From Portulaca oleracea (taxonomy: Eukaryota; Streptophyta; Magnoliopsida; Caryophyllales; Portulacaceae): a stretch of 64,000 nucleotides of DNA. Position numbers and translations under genes: made by a program. Below the pieces are notes generated by a model. That model saw nothing but the letters and a program-made list of their open reading frames with translations, did not search any database and had not been told where the DNA came from. Shown in pieces: positions 54,976-64,000 of this stretch. The stretch covers positions 36,724,749 to 36,788,748 of the forward strand of contig CM055877.1 in assembly GCA_029582165.1 (NCBI GenBank), written 5' to 3'. How positions within the stretch are numbered: position 1 is the stretch's first letter; each line of letters starts with the position of its first letter.

Positions 54976-56479
54976 TGTAACGTGGTTTGTGAGACCTCGG
55001 TTTTTATCGTTCTTCTCGAGGAGCGAGGGGCCTTGGTCATAGAAACTAGGTCTAAGGTCGGGATGAGATTGCTAAGGTAAAGATATCGGTTGAAAGGTGT
55101 CACAACGTAAGAAACAAAACTAAGGTCGGTCAAGGGAAGGAAATGGGCTTCGGAGGCTTTTTGGGATGCAAACGGGGATGAGGAAATGGGTTTTTGCAAC
55201 AAGGGAATAATAAGGAGGGAGAATCAAGTGGCAATTTCGTTAGAAAATACCCACCGAGCTTCCTCTTTCGAGGATAGTCCGGATTAACTTCCCCAAAGTC
55301 CACCACGGACCCAGAGGGTTAATAAAACGGAATTCCCTAGTTAACCTCCTTCCACTTTTGTGGGTGAGCATTAACTATCCCGACTCCAACCTTCTAACAC
55401 AAGTGTTGGATGTATTCGGGAGCTTTCGAACCCAAATACATCCCACTTGAGGGAAGGGAAGGAGTGGGAAATTGATTTCCCAACTAATTACTCACTAATA
55501 TTGCTAACCCAAACCTAATCACCCATTTCACACCCTTAATCATGATAAAAACTAAGCTAACAACATCCAAACCAACCCTAAGCATGATTTCTATCAACAA
55601 CAATCACAAACAAGCAAAACAATTGAAAAAGCAAGCAAGAACAATTAAACAAGCAAGAAAGTAATTAGCAAAGCAATTAATGAAAGAGTTAAGGGAAGAG
55701 AAAACTTATAAAAATGTTGCAGATGAACAAGGAAAAGCAATGGGAATGATAATCCAACAATCTCTCAATTGTTTGAATCTTCAATCCTTGAATCACACCA
55801 AAAATCCACCAAAACCCTAGAATAATTAAGGTTAATCTCTCACTAAAATTCACTAATACAAAGCTGTAAATAGAGTCTAAGTCTCTCTAAGATTGTCCCC
55901 CAAGAAATCGTGAAAAAGGAGTGTAAATACAAGTGAAATCCGTTGGCCAAAACGCACCGTTTCAAGGCCGAAACATGCGCAGGAAACAAGGGAGGTCGCG
56001 GGTGCCACCTGTAGGGTTGCAGGCGCTACCCTGCGAAATCTGCCTGGCGATTTTTCCTTTGTAAGACCGCAGGTGCGGTCCGGGATACCGCGGGTATTGT
56101 CTTCCCCGGCCCAGCTGAGGTAGCGGGTGCCACGCCCTAGGTGGTGGGGGCTACCCTCTTATTTCCTTCCCTTTGTTTCTTCCTTCTTTCTGAGGCATGT
56201 AACGCCCATTACGAGGGTCGTAGCGGGTGTTACCTTACTAATTGAAACCAAAGGTGGGGAAAGTGGTCCCGGGTTAACTCCGCCTCGACTCTCGGTCCGG
56301 CTCGGCTCGGGAAATCACCAAAAAGGGTCAAAAATGGCTCGTTTTAGCTCGTTTTTGTGTTAAATGCCAAAACCTACAAAATAACCAAAAACATACTAAA
56401 AAGCCATGAAAATAAACGTGAAACGAGTCAAAAGTCTAAGAATTAAGCCGTTATTTAGACACAAAAATGGGTCTAAACA
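54976..56479 (-). repeat. H 5' LTR
   Basis: 1504 bp, partner of 11494-13029; inverted-repeat cluster about 55980-56235; leader stem-loop blocks about 55230-55530. Confidence 0.92.
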
Positions 56480-56484
56480 CTTCC

Positions 56485-57874
56485 CTAGACAAACTATCTT
56501 CACACTTCACCATCCATGCATGCATAGATGAAATGGATTCCTCCCCCCTGGCGTAGTGGCCGGTCGGCCTTGGTGTCTCTGCCACATGTGGTCAATTGAC
56601 CACGTGTCACCGACCATGCTAGGTGAGCTCCCCCTTTCTGCTTTGGTATCATGCATTCATCCGGAGACTACGAGGTGATGTATGTATGTATGCATGTATC
56701 TCTCCTCTCCTCTAGCCTATAAATACTACTCTTATCCAAGTCATTTTCACTCATCAACTCACTCTTCAAACCATCTCTCATCTCTCTCATCTCTCTCATC
56801 ATCCATCTCTTTTATCTCTCTAGTCTCTAACCTCTCTTAATCTCCACTTCTTATACTTTCATATTCATCTCTCTTGTCACCCTATTATTCTATCATCTTT
56901 CTTACCATCATTATCTTCCTAATCTTTCCATCACAAAAATCCTAAATACATATCCTATTCTTATCCATCCTAAATTCCACAAAGAAACCTAGCTAAACAC
57001 ATCCCAAAACTACAAAAAAAGCCCTCTTTCTACCCCTCTTCTTATCATCTTTTTCCACCCCTTTTTCCTATCATCCTTTTAGAACTTGGAGAGGAAGGTT
57101 TTAAGGTATCAAGGAGGATTCATCAAGCATCAAAAGGCTAGGCAAGGTTTTTCCCAACAAAGTAGCAATGTAAGCTTTTAAATGTTCTTCCTTTCTTGTA
57201 AATAATTGTGTATTTATATTCTTTTATCTTTTATGTTACATTCTTGTTGCATGATTCAATGAGATAATTCTATAAAGATCTTATTTATTCCCTTCCAAAC
57301 TTTATCAAAAGCACATCTTAAAATTTTAGTAGAGTCTTTCCTTTTGTGAGAGGCGAACTCTTAAAGTTTACTTTTCGAGTTCGTAGCCTTACCCCCGAAT
57401 CCATTCTTCGTAGGCGAAGTCTTTCTTTCTTTTTCTTTTGGTTTTATCTTGGCTTTTCCCTTAAAAAGTCGGGTGGCGACTCCCATTTCGAACTAAAATA
57501 CATCGAGGGTTGCATAAACTATGGTTAACATGGTTTTACAATGTATCGATGCAACTTTAAGGTTTTCTCTCTTATATTTCTAAATAATAGTTGCATAAAT
57601 CACTCTCTTCCGAGCCTAACATTTAAATGAGCAAATTGGGCTAAATTTAGAAGAGTTCGGAACATGTGGATGTTCACTCTTAAAGGTTTAATTCAAGGAC
57701 TCATAAGATGCATAAGTAAAGGGAAGGTGATTTTACAAAATATTATTCATGAAATATATGTTTGATTTTCCTTAAAGGGTTTTTCAAAGGTTAAACCCCA
57801 GCACGAATCACCGAATCACACCCCAATCCAACGTGGACGTTCAGAAGCCCGAACGGCGAGGAAAAATGTCAACA
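56485..57874 (+). repeat. G 3' LTR, second part
   Basis: Continues 11493 after H. TATAAATA at 56718-56725, followed by CT-rich transcribed leader (56740-56880) and a coding-free downstream part; ends ..ATGTCAACA. A GGCGACTCCCATTT-type segment near 57475 is common in Tat-type LTRs. Confidence 0.65.
56718..56725 (+). promoter_or_regulatory. TATA box of G LTR
   Basis: TATAAATA followed by a CT-rich leader; separated from the LTR start by the 45-kb insertion H. Confidence 0.6.
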
Positions 57875-59797
57875 CAGAGAATATGTTATTCTCTAAAAGA
57901 AAGAGTGGGAGAGTTTTTGAACTTACCGAAGTTCGAGAGACACAAAACACTATAATCATCACCTGAAACTCTGCTACTTAATCCTAGTTCAAATTTTCCT
58001 ATTGGTCGGGAAATTAAGAACAAGGTTGAGGCAATTGAAGTTCCTCAAAACGTTAAGAAGGTGTCATGAACATTACCCCAAGCAAGGTCAGGTAAACACC
58101 TCCATCAACCACAGATATATCGATCTTCTATGGATGAGCGTGAGATGTTACTTTTAGAAAGTAATGACTATACCTACAATAAAGAAGCTTTAGCAAGTCA
58201 AGATTCCATAAGGTCTAAGATGGATTCCATGTATTCAACCAAGTTTAGAACTCGGTTGATTTGTCTGAAGGTGTGAGCCATTAGGCATAGGAGGGTTTTA
58301 AGGCAAAACATGGGTTCATTAAGATAGACATCAAGACTAACTTCAAAATTAGATTTGGAAGAAAGGTGTGTACTTGACACAACTTAATGGTATTTTGTTG
58401 GAATACACGTAAACTTCAAGAGACCATCTGTGGTCTTAAGGAAGCTTCCAGAAGTTGGAATCATTGACCTTCTTGTCCAGGATATCAAAAGTTTGATATA
58501 CTGGGAAGTGCCAAAGATAATATTGTGTTTACAAGAAGTTCAGTGGGAGCAATGAGTTTCTGATATTGTATGTGATTGACATACTGCCTATTGAGAAGAA
58601 GATTCCAGTGTTGCTTCTACTAAGGTTGACTTGAGAATAATTTTCAAAGTGAAGGATTGATGGGTTTAAGAATTTTCTTGGAGACAAAATCTAGAATGAT
58701 AGATTAAAGATTTTGATGGTTTGAATCAAAGTTGACTACATGTTGAATAAGTTCAACCCACTTCGAGAATGGATTAATTTCCATAAATCATGGCATATCC
58801 TTAGGGAATCATATTGTCTCTAAACAATTAGAGGATCTAAAAGGGATGAGACATATAGCTCACACTTCAGGCATGAGATTAATGTATGCTACGAGATGTT
58901 CAAAGCCCAACATAACATATACATTGTGTATATATGTAAACAAAACTAACGATATATCCTCAGTTCTGAGTGGTTGATAAGAGCTAAGTATAGAGAGTTG
59001 TACTAATGCTACACTTATGTTAGGAGATATGATTCTCTGAAAGGTCAAAGAAATTATATGAATTGTTTGAGTGGTATTGAGGTGAGCTGGAAGATGTTCC
59101 TAATATGATATGCGTTTAATTCTGAAAATAAGACAAGCATGGCACGACTTTAGAAGTTGTGAAAAAAACTGTTAGGATTGTGAAGTTCGTTTTAGAACTG
59201 GGTGATGTTTCTAACCTTGCGAGAGAAATGGAGCTTTATTGATAGGAGCCATCACTCAAGCAAAGGAACTGAAGCTCACTATGAATCCAAACATGAGTTC
59301 CGGAAATATCTTCCTATATGAAAGGTCATTAGTGAGATGGTATATATGCGAGGTTCATTGCAAGTATTATGTACTAAACCCCTGTTGTAGTTATAGCATG
59401 ATAGTCATGCATGGGCAATAGGTATTAAACACATTCCGGAATATTAACAAGTCAAATTTACATGAATTGTTCATGAATTATGACCTTGTTGATTCATCAT
59501 TAAGAATAAGATTCCAAAATTTACATCAATTGTGGTTTAGAATTATGTAAATGTCCAAAAAGGTTAGCGCATTCAAAATAGGAAATTGGATGAGGTCTGA
59601 TTTCTCAAACCCCATTAGTGAACTTGACAACTATAGTCTTGGTGATGTATGCGCAGACCAAAGGAAATCAGAGTGCACTAGCCTGGACAACACCAAGGAC
59701 CTTACTGTCCAATTTCTGTTCAACTTAAGCTCTTCCTAAGGATGGAATAGCATTAAGAAACGAAAAATAAATAAAAGAAGATAGAAAACATGTGTCT
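57875..59797 (+). pseudogene. pol: Ty1/copia pol relic (RT and RNase H)
   Basis: Heavily decayed but ordered remains of a copia polyprotein on the plus strand. A pre-RT hinge lies near 58140-58220 (NDYTYNKEALASQDS). An RT start follows near 58220-58340, with a recognisable but frame-broken NQVWNLVDLPEG and CKWVFK region. LMYAMRCSKPNI-type sequence appears near 58870-58920, and the RNase H/C-terminal region near 59170-59300 (KFVLELGDVSNL, GAITQAKE). Many stops and frameshifts. G appears to have inserted at its left edge. No LTR of this element was recognised. It is the oldest-looking unit in the window; clade not assigned, though the motifs are like Tork-type elements. Confidence 0.6.
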
Positions 59798-59802
59798 CTT
59801 AC

Positions 59803-61192
59803 TGATACAGACCACACCACAGCAAGAAGCACAAGGGCAAACTCAGCTCACACCACTGGATACACTCCACACCACCAATAGCATAACAGAGCTCTACTTA
59901 ACACCTTCTAAGCTTGCCAAAGCTTAGTTACAGACAAGTAGAAACAATGGAGAGTTTTAGAGGCACTCACAGACCTACAGGAGCAAGCTCGACTGGTTTC
60001 TCATTCATTCACTCAAAGTTGAATGCACAAATACAACAGGAGCTTCTTATATCGCTACTTTCAGCAAGTAGCTGGCTGTAACCGACTGATTAAGGCTTTC
60101 TTAAGCATTAGGAAACCTCTAATTTGCTGCTAAACTATCTTAAGATACATAAGCAAGCTATCTAATACATAATTACATCTGATCATACAAAGAAAACAGC
60201 AAAAGAAAATGTGAATGTTGCTGGCTGGGGCTGGAAATGCCAGCAGCTGCTTATCGAGCCTTAGTCATGCTTCCACTAGGCTTATTATAATCTTCATCGT
60301 GGCTGCTGAGGCTGATGATAATATTAGCTAGAGCTGGCAAATTTTGTCAGCCGGATTACGAATTGTCAGGCGGAAAAACCGGTGCGGACATAGATTTTTC
60401 GTCCGAATTTTTATATTGACCGAATTGACCGAATATTCAGACATAAAATTTCTCTTTTTTCTATTGTCCGAACTCGATTTTAGCTTCGTCCGAATTGTCC
60501 GACCCGGTTCGACCCGAAATAAAACCGGATCCGGACAAGAATTTCTCGTCCGAATTTTGACATTGTCCGAATTTTGACATTGTCCGACCCGGATTTACCC
60601 GGACCCGGATTTTTGCCAGCTCTAATATTAGCATCTAAAGGACATTCGATTACTGGAAGGAAAATGACCAAATGACCTTAATGTTGCTGAAGTACTAACA
60701 CTGTCCCTGCTGCATAATACTACCTGCCTTCATGAACCAACATGCTGTAGAAAATGCCCAAGGACATCAGTCACCTGCACTCCTCGAACAGTAGTAGTAA
60801 ATGACCTTAGGAACACAGGGCAACCACCAAATGTCATTGCCTTATGTTACTGCAGCTTGTAATAGACCTTGAATGAGACATGAACCCTGATTTCACAGGG
60901 TTGGGTTCTGCCAAGGTCCAATTGCACCAACTGGACTTATGTTCTAAGGCCAAGGCTGCCTCCTTCACAAGATCCTGGGGTGATCACCTTACTGCCTTTG
61001 AAAGCTTCAAAATTACCCAAGGTCCTGTCTGCCATAATACTTCATGCTTGCTGCAGGAAGGACTTGATCCCTCCTTAATTCCCAGCTAAGTCCCATTGAT
61101 TAAAGGACCTGCTAAGGACCTCAGGATGGAAAGTCCTCTCTTCTGTCCTTGCTATCTCGGCTAGCATTGCTGTTGTAGATGGACCTCCATCA
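59803..61192 (-). repeat. F 3' LTR, with a hAT-like insertion
   Basis: 1390 bp including the 296-bp element at 60329-60624. On the minus strand it begins TGATGGAGG after a purine-rich stretch and ends ..GTATCA. The last 39 codons of pol lie inside it. CTTAC at 59798-59802 would be the target-site copy; its partner is outside the window. Confidence 0.75.
60329..60624. mobile_element. 296-bp hAT-like MITE inside the F LTR
   Basis: Terminal inverted repeats TAGAGCTGGCAAA / TTTGCCAGCTCTA, perfect over 13 bp, and an 8-bp target-site duplication ATATTAGC at 60321-60328 and 60625-60632, both typical of hAT elements. The interior is dense in GTCCGA / TCGGAC motifs in both orientations. No coding capacity. 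Confidence 0.92.
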
Positions 61193-62151
61193 TCCTCCTC
61201 TGGTTCAGAAAAGTTTGACCTCAAACTTTGTAATCCCTCCGCTGCTGGATAATAAGGTCTAAGATCAGCAATGTTGAAAGTTGCACTTCCACCAAAGTCT
61301 TCAGATAAAGCCAACTTATAAGCATTTTCATTGACTTGCTCAAGCACCTCGAATGGACCATCAGCCCTGGAAACAAGCTTCCCTTTCCTCTTGCTAGGAA
61401 ACCTATCTTTCCTGAGGTGTACCCATACCAAATCACCTGGAGTAAACACAACTCTTCTCCTTTTTTGATTTGCTGCTGTAGCTACCTTCTCATTGTGCTT
61501 CTCAATTTGCTGTTGGATTTGTTGATGGAACTCTTTAATTTGCTTGGCCCTGAAATTAGCTTCATAGCTAAACTTGATCAAAGTAGTTTGGGGTACCAAA
61601 TCCAAAGGGGTGATTGGATTCAGACCATAAACCACTTGAAAAGGTGAGCAACCAGTAGCTTTGTTTGGGGCTCTATTGAAAGCAAACTCTGCCTGTGGTA
61701 GCATAGTATCCCAACTTCCTTTGTTTCTTGCTACAAGGCTTCTCAAGAGTGCACCTAAGATTCTGTTAGTAACCTCAGTTTGACCATCTGTCTGGGGATG
61801 GCAGGTAGTACTAAACTTGAGTTGAGTTCCCATCTTCTTCCATAATGTAACCCAGAAATTGCTAAGATACTTGGTATCCCTGTCTAAAACCATAGATCTA
61901 GGAATGCCATGTAACTTGACTACCTCTTGAAAATATAAATCAGCAACTTTAACAGCATCATAGGTAGTATTGCAAGGAATAAAATGAGCCATTTTTGAGA
62001 ATCTATCAACAACAACCATAATAGAGTCTTTAGCTCGCTGATTTCTTGGAAGTCCCACAATGAAATCAAGACTAACATCTTCCCAGGGACCTTTAGGAAC
62101 TGGCAAAGGGGTATAAAGTCCTTGAGGTAGACTTTGACTCTTGGATAACTA
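61075..62151 (-). pseudogene. pol: F integrase, ends inside LTR
   Basis: Open for 343 codons from 62106. It includes the DDE core (LDFIVGLP, MVLDRDTKYLSNFW, QTDGQTEVTNRIL) and the tail GDLVWVHLRKDRFPSKRKGKL with DLRPYYPA. The stop lies 117 bp inside the LTR. The zinc-binding N-terminus is in the adjoining frame upstream and is separated by TAG (62149-62151) where E reads CAG. Integrase joins element DNA to the chromosome; no chromodomain seen. Confidence 0.88.
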
Positions 62152-63063
62152 ACATATGTTGCATCTCTTGACCAAATGCTCGACATCTCTTCCCATCTTT
62201 GGCCAGAAATAATGTTCTTTGAGCATAAGCAATGTTTTTTCTATGCCAAAGTGTCCTGCTAATCCTCCTCCATGCACTTCTGAGATTAATAATTCCCTTA
62301 TACTGCTTCTAGGAATACATAATCTATTGCCTTTAAATAAAAATCCATGATCTGTGTGATACAGACCCTGAGGATGCTGTTGACAAGCCTGAAACTTGTC
62401 CTTGAAATCTTCATCTGTAACATAAAGGACCTTCAGTTGCTCAAATCCTAGGATTCTGGAATCCAGAATGTGCAATAAGAAAAATCTTCTAGAAAATGCA
62501 TCAGCTCCCTTGTTCATGTTGCCTGACTTATGATGGATCATGAAATGAAAAGACTGCATAAATTCGACCCATTTAGCATGCCTGGGGTTTAGCTTGTGCT
62601 ATCCTTGAATATATTTCAGAGCTTCATAATCACTATGCAGAATAAATTATCCTCCAACCAAATAATGTCTCCAGTGCTCAAGAGCTCGAATAATTGCATA
62701 AAATTCCTTATCATAAGTGTTGTACTTTTTCTTTGCTTCATTCAGTTTCTCACTGAAGTAAGCTATAGGCTTGCCTTCTTGAGGTAAGACAGCTCCTATG
62801 CCAACTCCTGAGGCATCACACTCGACTTCAAAGATTTTAGAAAAGCTAGGCAAAGCAAGAACTGGTGCTGTTGTAAGCTTCTCTTTAATATGTTCAAAGG
62901 ACCTTTGTTCTGCTGGAGTCCAATGAAAAGACTTCCCTTTGATAACTTCAGTCATGGGTGCCATAATAGTGCTGAAATTTCTCACAAATCTTCTGTAAAA
63001 TGAAGCTAACCCATGGAAGCTTCTCACTTGCTGAATAGAACTGGGGGTAGGCCACTCTTGCAT
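62152..63063 (-). pseudogene. pol: F RT end, RNase H and integrase zinc domain
   Basis: From 63063: [20 protein letters not shown] (RT connection), [33 protein letters not shown] (RNase H), a stop near 62648, HSDYEALKY, TAG at 62599-62601 where E has CAG, then NKGADAFSRR and the integrase H/H and CNIC zinc-binding part. Otherwise close to E. Confidence 0.86.
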
Positions 63064-63692
63064 GGCCTTGATCTTCTCCTTATCAACTTGAATGCCATCA
63101 GAGATACTATATCACCAAGAAAAATAACTTGATCTGTAAAGAACTGACATTTCTTCAAATTTCCATAAAGCTTCTCCTTAGACAAAATATCCATCACTTG
63201 TTTCAAATGTTGTTGATGCTCTGCTTCTATTTTACTATAAACCAAAATATCATCAAAATAAACAACTACACAACTTCCAATCAAAGGCTTCAGTACCTGG
63301 TTCATAAGCCTCATGAATGTAGAAGGAGCATTTGTAAGACCAAAGGGCATTACAAGCCATTCAAACAAACCTCCCTTTGTTTTGAATGTTGTCTTCCATT
63401 CATCACCTTCATAGATTCTGATTTGATAATAACAACTTCTCAAATCAATCTTGGAAAACACCTGAGACCCATGGAGTTCATCAAGAAGATCTTCAAGTCT
63501 AGGTATTGGAAACCTGTACTTGATTGTGATTTTATTTATTGCTCTGCAATCCATACACATTCTTTGACTACCATCTTTCTTAGGAACCAACAGAGCAGGT
63601 ACTGCACATGGACTTAGGCTCTCCCTAATCGTTCCCTTGCTAAGAAGATCATCTACTTGTCTTTGAATCTCTGCAGTTTCTGCTGGAGCCAT
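63024..63692 (-). pseudogene. pol: F reverse transcriptase
   Basis: [70 protein letters not shown] and YFDD (63249-63260) in [12 protein letters not shown] are intact, so the catalytic residues remain. A one-base shift near 63080 breaks the link to RNase H. Upstream of 63692 the frame continues with a stop or shift. Confidence 0.9.
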
Positions 63693-64000
63693 CCTGTAAG
63701 CAGGTTTATTGGGTAAGATAATCCTGGGACTAGATCAATCTTGTGCTGGATGTCTCTTTTGGGGGGCAATCCTGGGGGCATCTCATCTGGAAATAAAAAT
63801 GCATACTCTTCCAGGAGTGGGACAAGTAGGGGATGGTTATTTTATGGGGTTTGTGGTTCATCAGGGGATAAAAGAATGAGATCCTTACAAGCACTGAACT
63901 CATGATGCTCAACAGCTAGTAAAAGATCAAGGGTAGGCTCAAAATAAAGGTTCTTTGTGAGCTGGGTATGTTTGAGTGGGGTTAAGGTTATTTTCTTGTG
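63693..64000 (-). pseudogene. pol: F linker between protease and RT, partial
   Basis: Contains the [16 protein letters not shown] segment that precedes RT in E ([22 protein letters not shown]), in two frames separated by a shift near 63720. Protease and gag lie beyond the window. Confidence 0.7.

Larger units (their letters stand above)
11494..56479 (-). mobile_element. H: pol-less Athila-type element on the minus strand, carrying A and TG2
   Basis: LTRs at 11494-13029 and 54976-56479, ending TG...CA with GTCTAAACA at the outer 5' end. Target-site duplication CTTCC at 11489-11493 and 56480-56484. Removing A (13492-43164) and TG2 (48244-54838) leaves about 8.7 kb, close to the 9.1 kb of its relative B. 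Gene content in minus order: primer site, gag, acidic gag tail, then a long 3' non-coding region; no protease, RT or integrase. Confidence 0.92.
6731..57874 (+). mobile_element. G: 3' part of a Tat/Ogre-type Ty3-gypsy element, split by insertion H
   Basis: Visible pieces are an internal part (about 6731-11196) and a 3' LTR in two pieces (11197-11493 and 56485-57874). The LTR start TGTAGACACC directly after a purine tract, the long non-coding 3' region with tandem repeats and an antisense extra gene are all typical of the Tat lineage of plant Ty3/gypsy elements. Element H interrupts the LTR with duplicated CTTCC at both edges, and joining the flanks gives continuous LTR sequence. Gag, pol and the 5' LTR of G are not in the window; TG1 may also have inserted into G. 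Lineage assignment is an inference. Confidence 0.6.
59803..64000 (-). mobile_element. F: chromovirus-type element related to E, 5' part beyond window
   Basis: 3' LTR 59803-61192 and, running off the right edge, integrase, RNase H and RT on the minus strand. Protein order and sequence match E closely (same clade, different family; the LTRs are not obviously alike). Confidence 0.88.

Overview
The window is repeat-rich nuclear DNA of a flowering plant, probably a eudicot. I see no cellular housekeeping gene. It is almost entirely LTR retrotransposons inserted into one another. Plant origin is shown by Athila-lineage and Tat-type Ty3/gypsy elements, primer-binding sites for plant tRNA-Asp and initiator tRNA-Met, a plant mobile domain (PMD) gene relic with short GT-AG introns, a Ty1/copia relic, and two small inverted-repeat DNA elements.

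The nesting can be read exactly from boundaries and 5-bp target-site duplications (TSDs). G is a large plus-strand Tat-type element. Its 3' part lies at about 6731-11196 and its 3' LTR (11197-11493 plus 56485-57874) is split. The split is caused by H (minus, 11494-56479, TSD CTTCC), a pol-less Athila derivative. H is interrupted by A (plus, 13492-43159, TSD ACTCA), a full-length but decayed Athila element with gag, protease, RT, RNase H, integrase and an ATHILA ORF-1-like gene. A is interrupted by B (plus, 17391-26519, TSD TTATG), the same pol-less family as H, and by E (plus, 30135-37382, TSD GCTTG/GCCTG), a chromovirus. H also carries a second insertion, TG2 (plus, 48244-54833, TSD ATGCA). 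This belongs to a smaller gag-only family, whose other copy TG1 (minus, 1-6354) opens the window. Right of G are a Ty1/copia pol relic (57875-59797) and F (minus, 59803-64000), a second chromovirus related to E that runs off the window.

The most interesting content is how the non-autonomous families are built. TG1/TG2 encode a roughly 570-residue acidic protein: the C-terminal half of a Gag domain plus a CX2CX4HX4C zinc knuckle, with no pol. B/H keep gag and an acidic gag tail but lack protease, RT and integrase. Both families share cis signals with the full-length A: tRNA-Asp primer site, a hairpin beside the polypurine tract, a block of conserved 3' untranslated sequence, and an internal hairpin followed by a G-run. 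They could therefore be mobilised by an A-like helper. All four LTR types in this Athila group carry arrays of short palindromes ending roughly 50-60 bp upstream of the TATA position.

A second notable feature is a six-exon PMD gene relic on the minus strand inside G (7866-9854). It has its own TATA-like box, and five phase-0 GT-AG introns can be followed by eye. Most retroelement genes are broken by stops and frameshifts. The clearest intact reading frame is the 569-residue gag-like gene of TG1.
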